Shown here: positions 54,232 to 63,879 of the stretch, piece after piece
How the letters are laid out: the number at the start of each line of letters is the position of its first letter
Numbering within the stretch: the stretch's first letter is position 1
Origin: Gaiella occulta
GTDB taxonomy: Bacteria; Actinomycetota; Thermoleophilia; Gaiellales; Gaiellaceae
Length of the DNA stretch: 64,000 nt
NCBI RefSeq assembly: GCF_003351045.1
Contig: NZ_QQZY01000001.1
Span: 434,001-498,000 of the forward strand
Direction: 5' to 3'
The notes under the pieces: model-generated
Database searches by the model: none
Told to the model about the DNA's origin: nothing
Seen by the model: only the letters and a program-made list of their open reading frames with translations
Translations under genes and position numbers: made by a program

Positions 54232-55868
54232 GCTGCCTCCTCTTCTTCCCGGCGCGATCGGGCCGGCTCCCGGCCGATGAGGACGCCGAGCTCGTCGTCC
54301 GTGTGGCGGTCGCAGAACGACCGGAAGCTCTCCCCGCCGTCGCGGCCGCCGAGCCAGCCCGCGACCAGGCCCTCGACTGCCGCGTCGAGCTCCTCGCTGG
54401 GTACGCGGCGGAAGACGGGCCGGCCGATCGCAGCCTGCGGCCCGAGCGCGCCGCGCAGCAGCACGTCGTAGGCCTGGCGGCGCTTGCCCTCGGCGTCGCG
54501 CACCGTCGTGCCCTGGAAGCCGATGTCGCCGACCCAGTGCTGCCCGCAGGCGTGCGGGCAGCCGTCGAGATGGAGGCGCAGGCCGGCGACGTCGTCGCCG
54601 AAGCGCCCCTCGAGGTGCTCGATGAGGCGGCCGAGGCGGCTCTTCGTCTCGGTCACGGCGAAGTTGCAGTGCGGTTCGCCCGTGCAGCCGATCGAGCTGC
54701 CGCGCAGGCGGTTCGCATCGACAGGGAAGCCGATCTCGGCGAGCCCGGAGACGACGTCGTCGAGCGCGCCGTCGGACACGCCCGTGAGTACGAGGTTCTG
54801 CTGGCGCGTGACCCGGACGTCGCCCTCCCCGGCGAGACGGGCCGCGGCGATCATCTGGTCGCCCGAGATCAGGCCCAGGTGCACGGGCGCCCCGACGGAG
54901 CTTGTCCCCGGCTCGTGCTGGGGCTCGACGCCCATGTGGTCGGACGGCTCGCGCTCGAGCGCGGGCAGCGTGAAGTCGGGCAGCGCGTAGCCGAGGCGCC
55001 GCTCGACCTCCGCGCGCATCCCGTCGGCGCCCCGGTCGTCGACCATGAACTTCATCCGCGCCTTCACCCGCGAGATGCGGTAGCGCAGATCCTCCTTCCA
55101 CGCGTCGAGGAGGGCCCGCAGCACGGGCAGCGCCTCGTCGGGACGCACCCACACGCCCAGCTCGCGCGCGAGGCGCGGCACGGAGGAGAGGCCGCCGCCG
55201 ACGAGCACCGCGAATCCCGGCGCGCCGTCGCGCAACGCGCCGACGAGCGAGATGCAGTTGATCTCCGGCGCGTTGCAACGGTGCGCGCACGCGGCCACCG
55301 TGATCTTGTGCTTGCGCGGCAGGTCGGAGTAGTCGGGGTTGCCGTAGAAGAACGACGTGATCTCGGCCGTGAGCTCCGTCACGTCGAAGAGCTCGTCGCG
55401 GGCGAGGCCGGCGACGGGGCAGCCGGTCACGTTGCGCACCGCGTCGCCGCAGGCGCCGACCGTGGTCAGCCCGACGTCGCGCAGACGCGCGAACACCAGG
55501 GGGAGGGAGGCGAGCTCGAGGTAGTGGAGCTGGATCGTCTGGCGGGTCGTCAGCTCTCCCGCGCCGCGGCCGTGCTCGTTCGAGAGCTCGCCGACGGCGT
55601 GCAGCTGCTGCGGCGTGATGCGCCCGGCCGGCAGCTTGATGCGCAGCATGAACGTTCCGACCTTCGGCTTGTCGTGGTAGAGGCCCCACCACTTCAGCCG
55701 CACGATGTCCTCCTCGGCGATGTCGGCGTAGCCGGTCGCGATCAGCGCCGGCAGCTCGTCGAGCATCACGAGCGGGCTCTTCTCGCGCTTGAGCCGCTCC
55801 TGCGGGTTGCGCCTGAGCACGAGCTCGAGGGTGGGTTCCTCCATCACCGTCCGGGCGCCCTGCGCCAT
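54228..55868 (-). CDS. sir: Sulfite reductase, siroheme/4Fe-4S, ferredoxin-type
   Basis: A 546-residue enzyme reducing sulfite to sulfide. Two ferredoxin-like repeats and two siroheme domains: LKWWGLYHDKPKVGTFMLRI, GELTTRQTIQLHYLEL, RNVTGCPVAGL in the first; VRVTRQQNLVLTG and the cluster ligands GCTGEPHCNF and GCPHACGQHW in the second. ATG 55868 follows GAGGAGG. A nitrite-reductase function is not excluded by motifs, but the operon (APS reductase, siroheme genes, SAM riboswitch) points to sulfite. Confidence 0.93.
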   Translation of the reverse strand: MAQGARTVMEEPTLELVLRRNPQERLKREKSPLVMLDELPALIATGYADIAEEDIVRLKWWGLYHDKPKVGTFMLRIKLPAGRITPQQLHAVGELSNEHGRGAGELTTRQTIQLHYLELASLPLVFARLRDVGLTTVGACGDAVRNVTGCPVAGLARDELFDVTELTAEITSFFYGNPDYSDLPRKHKITVAACAHRCNAPEINCISLVGALRDGAPGFAVLVGGGLSSVPRLARELGVWVRPDEALPVLRALLDAWKEDLRYRISRVKARMKFMVDDRGADGMRAEVERRLGYALPDFTLPALEREPSDHMGVEPQHEPGTSSVGAPVHLGLISGDQMIAAARLAGEGDVRVTRQQNLVLTGVSDGALDDVVSGLAEIGFPVDANRLRGSSIGCTGEPHCNFAVTETKSRLGRLIEHLEGRFGDDVAGLRLHLDGCPHACGQHWVGDIGFQGTTVRDAEGKRRQAYDVLLRGALGPQAAIGRPVFRRVPSEELDAAVEGLVAGWLGGRDGGESFRSFCDRHTDDELGVLIGREPARSRREEEEAA

Positions 55869-55876
55869 GCCGACCT

Positions 55877-55899
55877 CCTCGTCCCCGGAAACGACGAGG
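55877..55899 (-). promoter_or_regulatory. Hairpin that covers the sir Shine-Dalgarno
   Basis: On the minus strand CCTCGTC and GACGAGG pair over 9 nt; the second arm is the start of the GACGAGGAGG ribosome site of sir. It lies between the SAM aptamer and the start codon, as an expression platform for translational control would. Inferred from complementarity. Confidence 0.55.
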
Positions 55900-55946
55900 G
55901 CCCCGTGTCCCGGAGCCCTGGACGGCGCCTGCGGCGCCTGCGCCTC

Positions 55947-56066
55947 GCCATCTTCCCGTCTGCCGCCCCGGGTCGGACGGCTCGCGGCTGGAGTTCGCAC
56001 CTGACGGACGGTCGTCCCGGTTGCGGCGGTGTCGTCGGGCCAGGTCCCTCTACCGCTCGCGATGGC
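55947..56066 (-). ncRNA. SAM riboswitch upstream of the sir-cysH-siroheme operon
   Basis: Minus strand: P1 arm GCCATC, then GAGGGACCTGGCCCGACGAC, CCGCCGCAACCGGGAC, AGGTGCGAACTCCAGCC, and GGGAAGATGGC closing P1. The elements (GGGAC.UGGCCC, GCAACC, GGUGC-AA-UCC, GAAGAUG) are those of the S-box/SAM-I clan. Bound SAM should reduce expression of the sulfite/sulfide pathway. Confidence 0.92.
55978..56043. repeat. 66-nt identical core of SAM riboswitch 1
   Basis: Identical over 66 nt to 58687-58752, covering helices and also loops free to vary in this riboswitch class. Suggests recent duplication or gene conversion. Confidence 0.9.
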
Positions 56067-56114
56067 TAACGCTTCTGAATGTATAGCAACGATACTTCCG
56101 AAATACAAGTAACG

Positions 56115-57239
56115 TCAGCGGACGGCCACGGCGGCGCCCAGGAAACCCGCGACGAGCTCGTGGTAGCGCGGCACCTCGAGCAGGAACGAGTCGTGACCCC
56201 ACGGCGAGGACACCTCCTCGAGCTGCACGGTGCAGCCGGCCCGTTCGAGCACGCGTGCGATCTCGGCGGAGTGCGCCGTCGGGAAGCGCCAGTCCGAGTC
56301 GAACGAGACGACGAGGAAGCGCGTGCCCGAGTCGCGGAGCCGCTCGACGGCGCCCTCCTCGTCCGCGAACGGGTCGAAGTAGTCCATCGCGCGTGAGAGG
56401 TAGAGGTACGAGTTCGCGTCGAAGCGCTCGAGGAAGCTCCGCCCCTGGTGCTCGAGGTAGCTCTCGACCTGGAAGTCGACGCCGAAGGTGGGTGCTTCGC
56501 GCAGGCGCCCGCGCCCGAACTTGAGCTCCAGGCCCCGCTCGGACACGTACGTGATGTGCGCGAGCATGCGCGCCACGGAGAGCCCGACGTCGGGATTGCG
56601 CCCGCTGTCGTAGTAGTCGCCGCCGCAGAAGTGCTCGTCGCCGAGGATCGACGCCCGGGCGACCGCCGAGAGGGCGATGTTCTGGGCCGTGAGCCGCGAC
56701 GACGCGCACACGAGCACGGCGTGCTCGATCTCGCCCGGGCGGTCGAGCGCCCACTGCAGCACCTGCATGCCGCCGAGCGAGCCCCCGACCGCGCCGTAGA
56801 GGCGCCGGATGCCGAGGTGCGCGAGCAGGCGCCGGTGCACGGCCACGAGGTCGGAGACCGAGAAGTGGGGGAAGCGGAGGCCGTACGGTCGCCCCGTCGT
56901 CCGATCGGGCGACGACGGGCCGGTCGTGCCGCGGCAACCGCCGAGCAGGTTCGGGCAGATCACGAACAGCCGCTCGCTGTCGATCGGCTTGCCCGGACCG
57001 ATGAGCGTGTCCCACCAGCCGGTCCGCGCCGGGTCGCCGTGGTGGCCGGCGGCGTGCGCGTCGCCGGTGAGCGCGTGGCAGACGAAGACGGCGTTCGATC
57101 CGTCCGGCGCCGGCGTGCCGTACGTCTCGTAGGCGACCTCGACCGGGGCGAGCGTCGCCCCGGAGGAAAGCACGAGCGGGTCGTCCTCCGTGAAGAGGAC
57201 GACCCGCCGCGTCTCGACGTATCCGAACGAGCCGGGCAC
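56115..57239 (-). CDS. metX: Homoserine O-acetyltransferase
   Basis: Activates homoserine for methionine synthesis. A 374-residue alpha/beta hydrolase: VEVAYETYGTPAPDGSNAVF, HALTGDAHAAG, NLLGGCRGTTGPSS, the nucleophile elbow GAVGGSLGGMQ, and Asp/His at FDSDWRFPTAHS and SSPWGHDSFLLE. GTG 57239 begins 8 nt after the metY stop. Acetyl- versus succinyl-transfer is not certain from motifs, but metX-metY pairing favours acetyl. Confidence 0.93.
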   Translation of the reverse strand: MPGSFGYVETRRVVLFTEDDPLVLSSGATLAPVEVAYETYGTPAPDGSNAVFVCHALTGDAHAAGHHGDPARTGWWDTLIGPGKPIDSERLFVICPNLLGGCRGTTGPSSPDRTTGRPYGLRFPHFSVSDLVAVHRRLLAHLGIRRLYGAVGGSLGGMQVLQWALDRPGEIEHAVLVCASSRLTAQNIALSAVARASILGDEHFCGGDYYDSGRNPDVGLSVARMLAHITYVSERGLELKFGRGRLREAPTFGVDFQVESYLEHQGRSFLERFDANSYLYLSRAMDYFDPFADEEGAVERLRDSGTRFLVVSFDSDWRFPTAHSAEIARVLERAGCTVQLEEVSSPWGHDSFLLEVPRYHELVAGFLGAAVAVR

Positions 57240-57247
57240 GTCGCGTC

Positions 57248-58546
<1,299 letters not shown>

Positions 58547-58657
58547 GAAGCGCTCCTCTCCGCCTGCCGGCGATGGTGGTGTCCCGGGAACGGCGAAGGC
58601 CCCTGACGTCGAGTCCCGGGCCTCCAGTGCTCCCGCCGGCGGCGGGTGCTGCGCCTT

Positions 58658-58774
58658 CCATCTTCCCGCTCACCGCCCGGGACGGCCGGCTCGCGGCTGG
58701 AGTTCGCACCTGACGGACGGTCGTCCCGGTTGCGGCGGTGTCGTCGGGCCAGATCCCTGAACCGCTCGTGATGG
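58658..58774 (-). ncRNA. SAM riboswitch upstream of metY-metX
   Basis: Minus strand: P1 arm CCATC, then CAGGGATCTGGCCCGACGAC, GCCGCAACCGGG, AGGTGCGAACTCCAGCC, GGGAAGATGG. Same clan as the copy at 55947-56066. The following leader (58657-58547) can form AGGCCC/GGGCCT, a possible expression platform. Confidence 0.92.
58687..58752. repeat. 66-nt identical core of SAM riboswitch 2
   Basis: Perfect match to 55978-56043; see that entry. Confidence 0.9.
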
Positions 58775-58880
58775 TCAACGCTTCACTTTGGAAAGTAACA
58801 CACGAGGGCGGCCCGCGTGGCGGTTCCTCGGGGCGCGGGCCGCTCCGTGCGGCGCCCCCGCTTGGTATCCTTTCTCTCGT

Positions 58881-59567
58881 ATGAGTGGATTCGGCCTCTA
58901 TCTCGCGTTCCTGATCCCGCCGCTTCTGATCGGCTTCCTCGTGCAGGGGTGGCTGAAGAAGACGGTGGCGGCGCAGATGCAGGTGCGGGTCGCGAACGGG
59001 ATGACCGGCGCGGAGGTCGCGCGCATGATCCTCGACCGCAACGGCCTCCACGGCGTTCCGGTGCAGGCGGCGCCCGGCGGTCCGCTCTCCGACCACTACG
59101 ACCCGCGCAAGCGCACGGTCAACCTCTCCCAGGGCGTGTACGACGGGAACGCCGTCGCATCCGCGGCCATCGCCGCGCACGAGGTCGGGCACGCGATCCA
59201 GCACGAGAAGGCGTACGCGCCGTTCAGGCTGCGCAGTGCGATGTTCCCGGCCGTGTCCTTCGCATCGAGCGCGTGGATCATGCTGCTGATCGGCGGAGCA
59301 TTGCTCGGCCTGTTCGGTCTCGTCAAGATCGCGATCGTCCTCTACGCGGTCGTCGTGCTGTTCCAGCTCGTGACGCTGCCCGTCGAGTTCGACGCGTCGC
59401 GTCGCGCCAAGCAGCAGCTGCACGGCCTCGGCCTCGTCTCCTCGGGCGAGTCGAAGGGTGTCTCCAACGTGCTCACGGCCGCAGCGATGACCTACGTCGC
59501 CGGCGCGCTCGCCGCGCTCTCGCAGCTCGCCTACTACGCTCTCGCCTTCCTCGGCAACCGGAACTAG
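58881..59567 (+). CDS. Membrane zinc metallopeptidase (YugP / Zn_peptidase_2 family)
   Basis: A 228-residue protein with an N-terminal membrane helix (LYLAFLIPPLLIGFLVQGWL), the peptidase motif AAHEVGHAIQHEKAY (HExxH), then two to three further membrane segments and LPVEFDASRRAKQQL, the third-ligand region of the family. Substrates are unknown. The frame is open upstream, but ATG 58881 matches the family start. Confidence 0.9.
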   Translation: MSGFGLYLAFLIPPLLIGFLVQGWLKKTVAAQMQVRVANGMTGAEVARMILDRNGLHGVPVQAAPGGPLSDHYDPRKRTVNLSQGVYDGNAVASAAIAAHEVGHAIQHEKAYAPFRLRSAMFPAVSFASSAWIMLLIGGALLGLFGLVKIAIVLYAVVVLFQLVTLPVEFDASRRAKQQLHGLGLVSSGESKGVSNVLTAAAMTYVAGALAALSQLAYYALAFLGNRN

Positions 59568-59786
59568 CGACCCGCCGAGATTCGCCTCGCTGCGGTAGAC
59601 GCTCTCGACGCCGCTCTGCGCGGGAGACCCGCCCCGCACGGGCTTCGCGTTGAGCGGCGGCCACGTCGCGTGGCCGCTCGTGTACGCCGGTAGCCCGCCG
59701 GCCGAGCTGCTCGCGGAAGCCACGATGACGCCGATCGCGCCGGAGATTGCCGGCAACGACACGAGCGCTGCGACGGCGCGGTGCAT
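59568..59786 (-). pseudogene. 5' fragment of a secreted-protein gene (cytochrome P460-like start)
   Basis: From ATG 59786: a signal peptide MHRAVAALVSLPAISGAIGV...ASASSSAGG, then LPAYTSGHATWPPLNAKPV, GVESVYRSEANLGG, after which the reading frame runs into the antisense of the peptidase gene without a stop. GLPAYTSG-x-x-x-W-x-x-LNAKP recalls the start of P460-type exported proteins. The rest of the gene seems deleted. The segment also contains a perfect hairpin GCGGCCACG-TCG-CGTGGCCGC (59657-59677) that could now terminate the peptidase gene. Confidence 0.4.
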
Positions 59787-59906
59787 GCGACGCGCATAGT
59801 GTGCGGCAGACGCCGCCGCACGTGCGCATCCGGCTCGGGTTGCGGCGCCGAAGGCCGGATGTGCAGACTGCAAGGGACTGGGAACGAGGATGTCTGGGGA
59901 GGCGGT

Positions 59907-60203
59907 ATGAGCTCGGAGCTTGCAGGCCCGCTCGAGCGCGGGGCACAACCTGACCGGATCCGACGCCGTTCGGCACGCATCCTCGCCGTTGAGTTGCTCG
60001 GCCCGCTGACCGTCCTCGGCGGCATCGTCTGGGCCGTCCTGCAGCCGTACCGCATCGTGTTCCTCGACCGTGCGGGAAAGGGGTTCTACGACTACCTCGT
60101 GCAGCCGCCGCTGCTCGTGATCTCCGTGGGCCTGCTGTTCGCGCTCGCGGTCGCGCCGGGGCTCGCGGAGGACATGCGGGGAGACGGTGACCCCGAGGGC
60201 TGA
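59907..60203 (+). CDS. Small membrane protein, 98 residues
   Basis: Two hydrophobic helices (LLGPLTVLGGIVWAVLQPY and PLLVISVGLLFALAVAPGL) after a basic cytoplasmic start IRRRSARILAVE. Overlaps the next membrane-protein gene by 17 nt. GGAGG occurs before the ATG. No family recognised; may form a complex with its neighbours. Confidence 0.6.
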   Translation: MSSELAGPLERGAQPDRIRRRSARILAVELLGPLTVLGGIVWAVLQPYRIVFLDRAGKGFYDYLVQPPLLVISVGLLFALAVAPGLAEDMRGDGDPEG

Positions 60204-60771
60204 GATCGTCCACTGGGCCTTCGGCGCGGGGTTCCTGCTCCTCGGGCTGATCCTGCTCGCCGAGGTGATCGTCGGCACCGACGTGTTCCGCAAGCGGCCC
60301 TGGCGTGCCTACCTGTGGCCGGCGCTCGCCTTCGTGCTCGGGGTCATGCTGTGGCCGGTCGTCGGCTTCTTCACCAGCTCGACCCTGCACGTGCTCGCCC
60401 ACGCGGCGTGGGCGCAGGCGGCGATGGTGGCGGGCGCCGTGCAGCTCGCGGTCGTGCGCGGCAAGCTCGCAAGCCCAGCCTGGGCGCTCGTCACGGCGAC
60501 GGCGATGGTGATCTCCGGCACCTCCTTCATCCTGCACGAGCAGAACACCTGGCTGTTCTCGAGGGCCGCGTTCCTGCACCACGCGCTCGGCTGGACGCTG
60601 ATCGCCGCGGCGCTGTTCCCCGTCGGCGAGGCGTTGCGGCCGCAGCGGCCGATCTGGCGCGGCGGCTTCGCGCTCACCTGGATCGTCGTCGCGGTGATGC
60701 TGTTCGCCGACCGCGACGTCGCGCCCATCTTCGGGCATCTCTCCAACCTCGCGGGCGGCCCGGGCAGATGA
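60187..60771 (+). CDS. Membrane protein with about five helices
   Basis: A 194-residue protein, GTG start. Helices include FGAGFLLLGLILLAEVIVG, YLWPALAFVLGVMLWPVVGF and ALTWIVVAVMLFADRD. Several His lie at helix ends (HVLAHAAWAQ, FILHEQNTW, FLHHALGW), which might bind heme or metal. The stop overlaps the CopC-CopD ATG as ATGA. Context suggests a copper- or respiration-linked role; not proven. Confidence 0.6.
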   Translation: MTPRAEIVHWAFGAGFLLLGLILLAEVIVGTDVFRKRPWRAYLWPALAFVLGVMLWPVVGFFTSSTLHVLAHAAWAQAAMVAGAVQLAVVRGKLASPAWALVTATAMVISGTSFILHEQNTWLFSRAAFLHHALGWTLIAAALFPVGEALRPQRPIWRGGFALTWIVVAVMLFADRDVAPIFGHLSNLAGGPGR

Positions 60772-62087
60772 GGCGCCCGTCCGCGCTCGCCGCGCTCGCC
60801 GCGCTGGCCGTCCTCGCGGCGCCTGCGTCGGCATCCGCGCACGCGACGTTGAAGAGCTCCGTCCCCGGCGTCCAGGCGCGCGTCGATCGTGCGCCGGCAG
60901 CGGTGGCGCTCACCTTCAACGAGTCCGTCACGATCACGCCGCGCGCGATCGAGGTGTTCGCCGCGGACGGGAGGCAGCTCGCGGGCACTTCGACCCTGTT
61001 CGACCGCGGCAAGCTCGTGCGCATCGCGCTGCGGCCGCTTGCGCGCGGGACGTACACCGTGCGTTGGCGGGCAACCGGCTCCGACGGCCACACGACGGCG
61101 GGCGTCTTCAACTTCGGCGTCGGCGTCGAACCGCCGCCACCCTCGCAGGCCGTCGGCGCCGTCGGGCCATCCTGGCGAGACGATGCGGCCCGCTGGGGGT
61201 ACCTCGGCGCGCTCTCACTGCTCGTAGGACTGCTCGGCTTCAGGCTGCTCGTCCTGCGCGAACCCCTTCCTGCGGCGCTCGCCAACCGGCTGTCGCTGCT
61301 GAGCGTGATCGGCGCGTTCGCCGCCGTCGACATCGGTATCGCCGCCTTCGTCATCCGCGCCAGCAACGCGCTGCAGCTCCCGTTCGTCGACCTCCTCTTC
61401 GGCGACCTGTCCCCGTTTGCGACGAAGACCCGGTTCGGCCTCGCCTTCGTCGTCACGACGATGGGGTTCGGCGCCGTTGCCGCGCTCGTGCTCCTCTTCT
61501 GGATCTTCGACTGGAGCCGGCTGCTGTGGCCCGCGTTCGTCGCCGGCGCGCTGTTCGCGTCGGGCGTGTCGCTGTCGGGCCATCAGGCGACCGAGCCGAA
61601 CGCGACGTGGCTGACGCAGTTCGCAGACTGGCTCCACCTGCTTGCGGCGACGCTCTGGATCGGCGGCCTCGTCGGGCTCATCGCGTGCGTGTGGCCGCTT
61701 GCACCGGAGCTACGGGCCCGGGCCTTCCTCCGCTTCTCGCGGCTTGCCACCGTGCTCGTCGCCGTGCTCGTGCTGGCAGGGACGTACCTCGCGGTGATCC
61801 GGCTGCCGCAGCTGTCGGATCTCTGGTCGACCTCGTACGGGCTCGTGCTGCTGCTCAAGCTCGCGATCGTCCTCGTGGCGCTCGGCTGGGGCGCCGCCCA
61901 CCACTTCCTCGTGCGCCCGCGGCTCGAGCACGGTGAGCCGGCGCCGGGTGGGCTGCGCCGCAGTCTCGCGGGCGAGAGCACGGTGGCGCTGCTGGTGCTC
62001 CTCGTGGCTGCGGTGCTCGCCAACCAGCAGCCGCCGCCGAGTGGGCCGCCTGCCCCCGTCTTGAGTGCCAGTACGCTGCCGCGGTGA
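60768..62087 (+). CDS. CopC-CopD fusion copper protein
   Basis: A 439-residue protein. Signal peptide, then a CopC domain whose mature end starts HATLKSSVPG, with LTFNESVTITPRAIEV and YTVRWRATGSDGHTTAGVFN: the N-terminal His and later Asp-x-His are the Cu(II) ligands. From about residue 140 eight membrane segments of CopD follow, with WLHLLAATLWIGGLVGL. Binds copper outside and probably moves it across the membrane. Confidence 0.92.
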   Translation: MRRPSALAALAALAVLAAPASASAHATLKSSVPGVQARVDRAPAAVALTFNESVTITPRAIEVFAADGRQLAGTSTLFDRGKLVRIALRPLARGTYTVRWRATGSDGHTTAGVFNFGVGVEPPPPSQAVGAVGPSWRDDAARWGYLGALSLLVGLLGFRLLVLREPLPAALANRLSLLSVIGAFAAVDIGIAAFVIRASNALQLPFVDLLFGDLSPFATKTRFGLAFVVTTMGFGAVAALVLLFWIFDWSRLLWPAFVAGALFASGVSLSGHQATEPNATWLTQFADWLHLLAATLWIGGLVGLIACVWPLAPELRARAFLRFSRLATVLVAVLVLAGTYLAVIRLPQLSDLWSTSYGLVLLLKLAIVLVALGWGAAHHFLVRPRLEHGEPAPGGLRRSLAGESTVALLVLLVAAVLANQQPPPSGPPAPVLSASTLPR

Positions 62088-63133
62088 CCTTGGTCTCGAT
62101 CTCGGGAGGCGCCGGCTTCCTCGGCCTGCACCTCGCCCGGCGCGTGCTCGCCGACGGCGCGGACGTCCGCACCCTCGACGTCGCGCCGCTCGATGATCCC
62201 GGGCTCGAGCGCGCCGTCCGCGAAGGGCGCATGGAGGAGGTGTGCGGCGACGTGCGAGACGAGCGCGACGCGAGAGCGCTCGTGCGCGGCGCCGACGTTG
62301 TCGTGCACGCGGCCGCGGCGCTGCCGATCCAGTCCTCACGGGAGGCGATTCGCTCCGTCAACGTCGACGGCGCCGCGACCGTGCTGGGGGCGGCCCTCGA
62401 AGCGCGTGTGCGCCGCGTCGTGCTCATCTCGTCCACCGCCGTGTACGGCGTGCCGGAGCGGCACCCGATCGTCGAGGACGACCCGCTGGTCGGCGTCGGC
62501 TGGTACGGCGCGTCGAAGATCGAGGCCGAGGCGCTGTGCGCCGCCTTCGGCCGGCGGGGGCTCGACACGGTGATCGTGCGGCCGAAGACGTTCGTCGGCC
62601 CCGAGCGGCTCGGCGTGTTCGAGATCCTGTTCGACTGGATCCGCGAAGGGCGCCGCATCCCCGTTCTCGGCGACGGCGCCAACCGCTACCAGCTGCTCGC
62701 CGTCGAGGATCTCGTCGAGGCGGTCGTGCGCAGCTTCGACGCACCGGTCGCCGGTGAGGCGCTGAACATCGGGGCGGGACACTTCGGCACGGTGCGCGAC
62801 GACCTGCAGGCGCTGATCGACCACGCCGGCTCGGGATCGCGGCTGTGGCCGCTGCCCGTCAGACCCGCCGAGGTGGTGCTGCGCGCGCTCGAGCTCGCGC
62901 GCCTGTCGCCGCTCGCCGAGTGGCACTACCGCACCGCGCACAGGGACTCGTTCGTCTCGATCGAGAAGGCCCGAGATCGGCTCGACTGGGAGCCGCGGCT
63001 CTCGAACGCCGAGACGCTGTGCGCCACCTACGACTGGTATCTCGAGCACCGTACGGAGATGCGCCGGGCCGGGACCACGCACCGGGTGCCGTGGAACCAG
63101 CAGGCGCTCGGCCTGCTGAAGCGCGTCAGCTGA
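62084..63133 (+). CDS. NAD-dependent epimerase/dehydratase
   Basis: A 349-residue extended SDR: VSISGGAGFLGLHLARRVLA, VVHAAAALPIQ, LISSTAVYGVPE, YGASKIEAEALC (Y-x-x-x-K), VRPKTFVGPERLGVFEIL, YQLLAVEDLVEAVV. GTG start overlapping copCD by 4 nt. Substrate unknown; similar enzymes act on nucleotide sugars or sterol-like compounds. Confidence 0.85.
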   Translation: MTLVSISGGAGFLGLHLARRVLADGADVRTLDVAPLDDPGLERAVREGRMEEVCGDVRDERDARALVRGADVVVHAAAALPIQSSREAIRSVNVDGAATVLGAALEARVRRVVLISSTAVYGVPERHPIVEDDPLVGVGWYGASKIEAEALCAAFGRRGLDTVIVRPKTFVGPERLGVFEILFDWIREGRRIPVLGDGANRYQLLAVEDLVEAVVRSFDAPVAGEALNIGAGHFGTVRDDLQALIDHAGSGSRLWPLPVRPAEVVLRALELARLSPLAEWHYRTAHRDSFVSIEKARDRLDWEPRLSNAETLCATYDWYLEHRTEMRRAGTTHRVPWNQQALGLLKRVS

Positions 63134-63140
63134 CACGCTC

Positions 63141-63521
63141 CTAGGCCGTCGCGAAGACGGCGACGCCGTAGCGCGCGAACACCGGATCGGCCGTGACGAC
63201 GACCAGCTCCTCGAGCTGGGCCTGTGCGACGAGGATCCGGTCGAACGGGTCGCGATGGACAGGCGGCAGCGTGCCCGCCGCCCAGCCGTGCTCGACGGTG
63301 ACCGCGAGGGGCCGCACGTCGAACTTCTCCAGGCGAGCGGCGAGGCTGCCCGTGAAGCGCAGCTTGCCGAGGCGCGCCATCGTCGAGATCTCCCACGCGC
63401 TCGCCGCACTCACGTGAACCTCGTTCGCCACGTCGTCGATCGCGTCGACGGCGGCGCGGGAGAGCCGTCGCGAGCCCTCGAGCCACCAGAGCAGCGCGTT
63501 CGTGTCGAGCAGCAGCCTCAC
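63141..63521 (-). CDS. VapC-type PIN-domain ribonuclease toxin
   Basis: A 126-residue PIN protein: LLLDTNALLWWLEG (first Asp), SAASAWEISTMARLGKL (Glu), HRDPFDRILVAQAQ (second Asp), VVTADPVFARYGV (third Asp). All four acidic residues are present, so it should be an active RNase. Starts within the antitoxin stop (4-nt overlap). Confidence 0.92.
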   Translation of the reverse strand: MRLLLDTNALLWWLEGSRRLSRAAVDAIDDVANEVHVSAASAWEISTMARLGKLRFTGSLAARLEKFDVRPLAVTVEHGWAAGTLPPVHRDPFDRILVAQAQLEELVVVTADPVFARYGVAVFATA

Positions 63522-63808
63522 CGCTCATCGTCGACTGCGTCGGGGGTCTCCGGGTCGCTCGCACCCCAGAACAGCTGCGCGATCATCTCGTTCGTCTCGT
63601 CGCTGTCCCAGTCGTCCGCGAGCCAGATCTTCCCGCGCATCGATCCGTAGCCGCGCCGCCGTCCGCTGGGCCGCTCGAGCGGAAGGAGCCGCGCCCGGGG
63701 CTCGCCGGCCTTAGCGATCACGATCTCCTCCCCTGCGGCCGCGCGCTCGACGAGCCGGGAGAGATGCGTCTTCGCTTCGTGGATGTTGACTTGTTCGGGC
63801 ATGGCCAT
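63518..63808 (-). CDS. Phd/YefM-family antitoxin
   Basis: A 96-residue protein: VNIHEAKTHLSRLVERAAAG, EEIVIAKAGEPRARLLPLE, the Phd/YefM DNA-binding fold, then a long acidic tail (DDWDSDETNEMIAQLFWG) that should wrap the VapC active site. The first ATG is used; a second ATG two codons on is possible. Confidence 0.9.
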   Translation of the reverse strand: MAMPEQVNIHEAKTHLSRLVERAAAGEEIVIAKAGEPRARLLPLERPSGRRRGYGSMRGKIWLADDWDSDETNEMIAQLFWGASDPETPDAVDDER

Positions 63809-63812
63809 AATG

Positions 63813-63831
63813 GACTAGACTAAGTCTAGTC
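63813..63831. promoter_or_regulatory. Operator of the toxin-antitoxin operon
   Basis: GACTAGACT-A-AGTCTAGTC, a perfect 9-bp inverted repeat starting 5 bp upstream of the antitoxin ATG, AT-rich against the background. Phd-type antitoxins repress their own promoters at such palindromes. Confidence 0.8.
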
Positions 63832-63879
63832 TGACCGGACTCTATCATATTCCCGCGCGCCGCGTGTCGTGCGTCGCCG

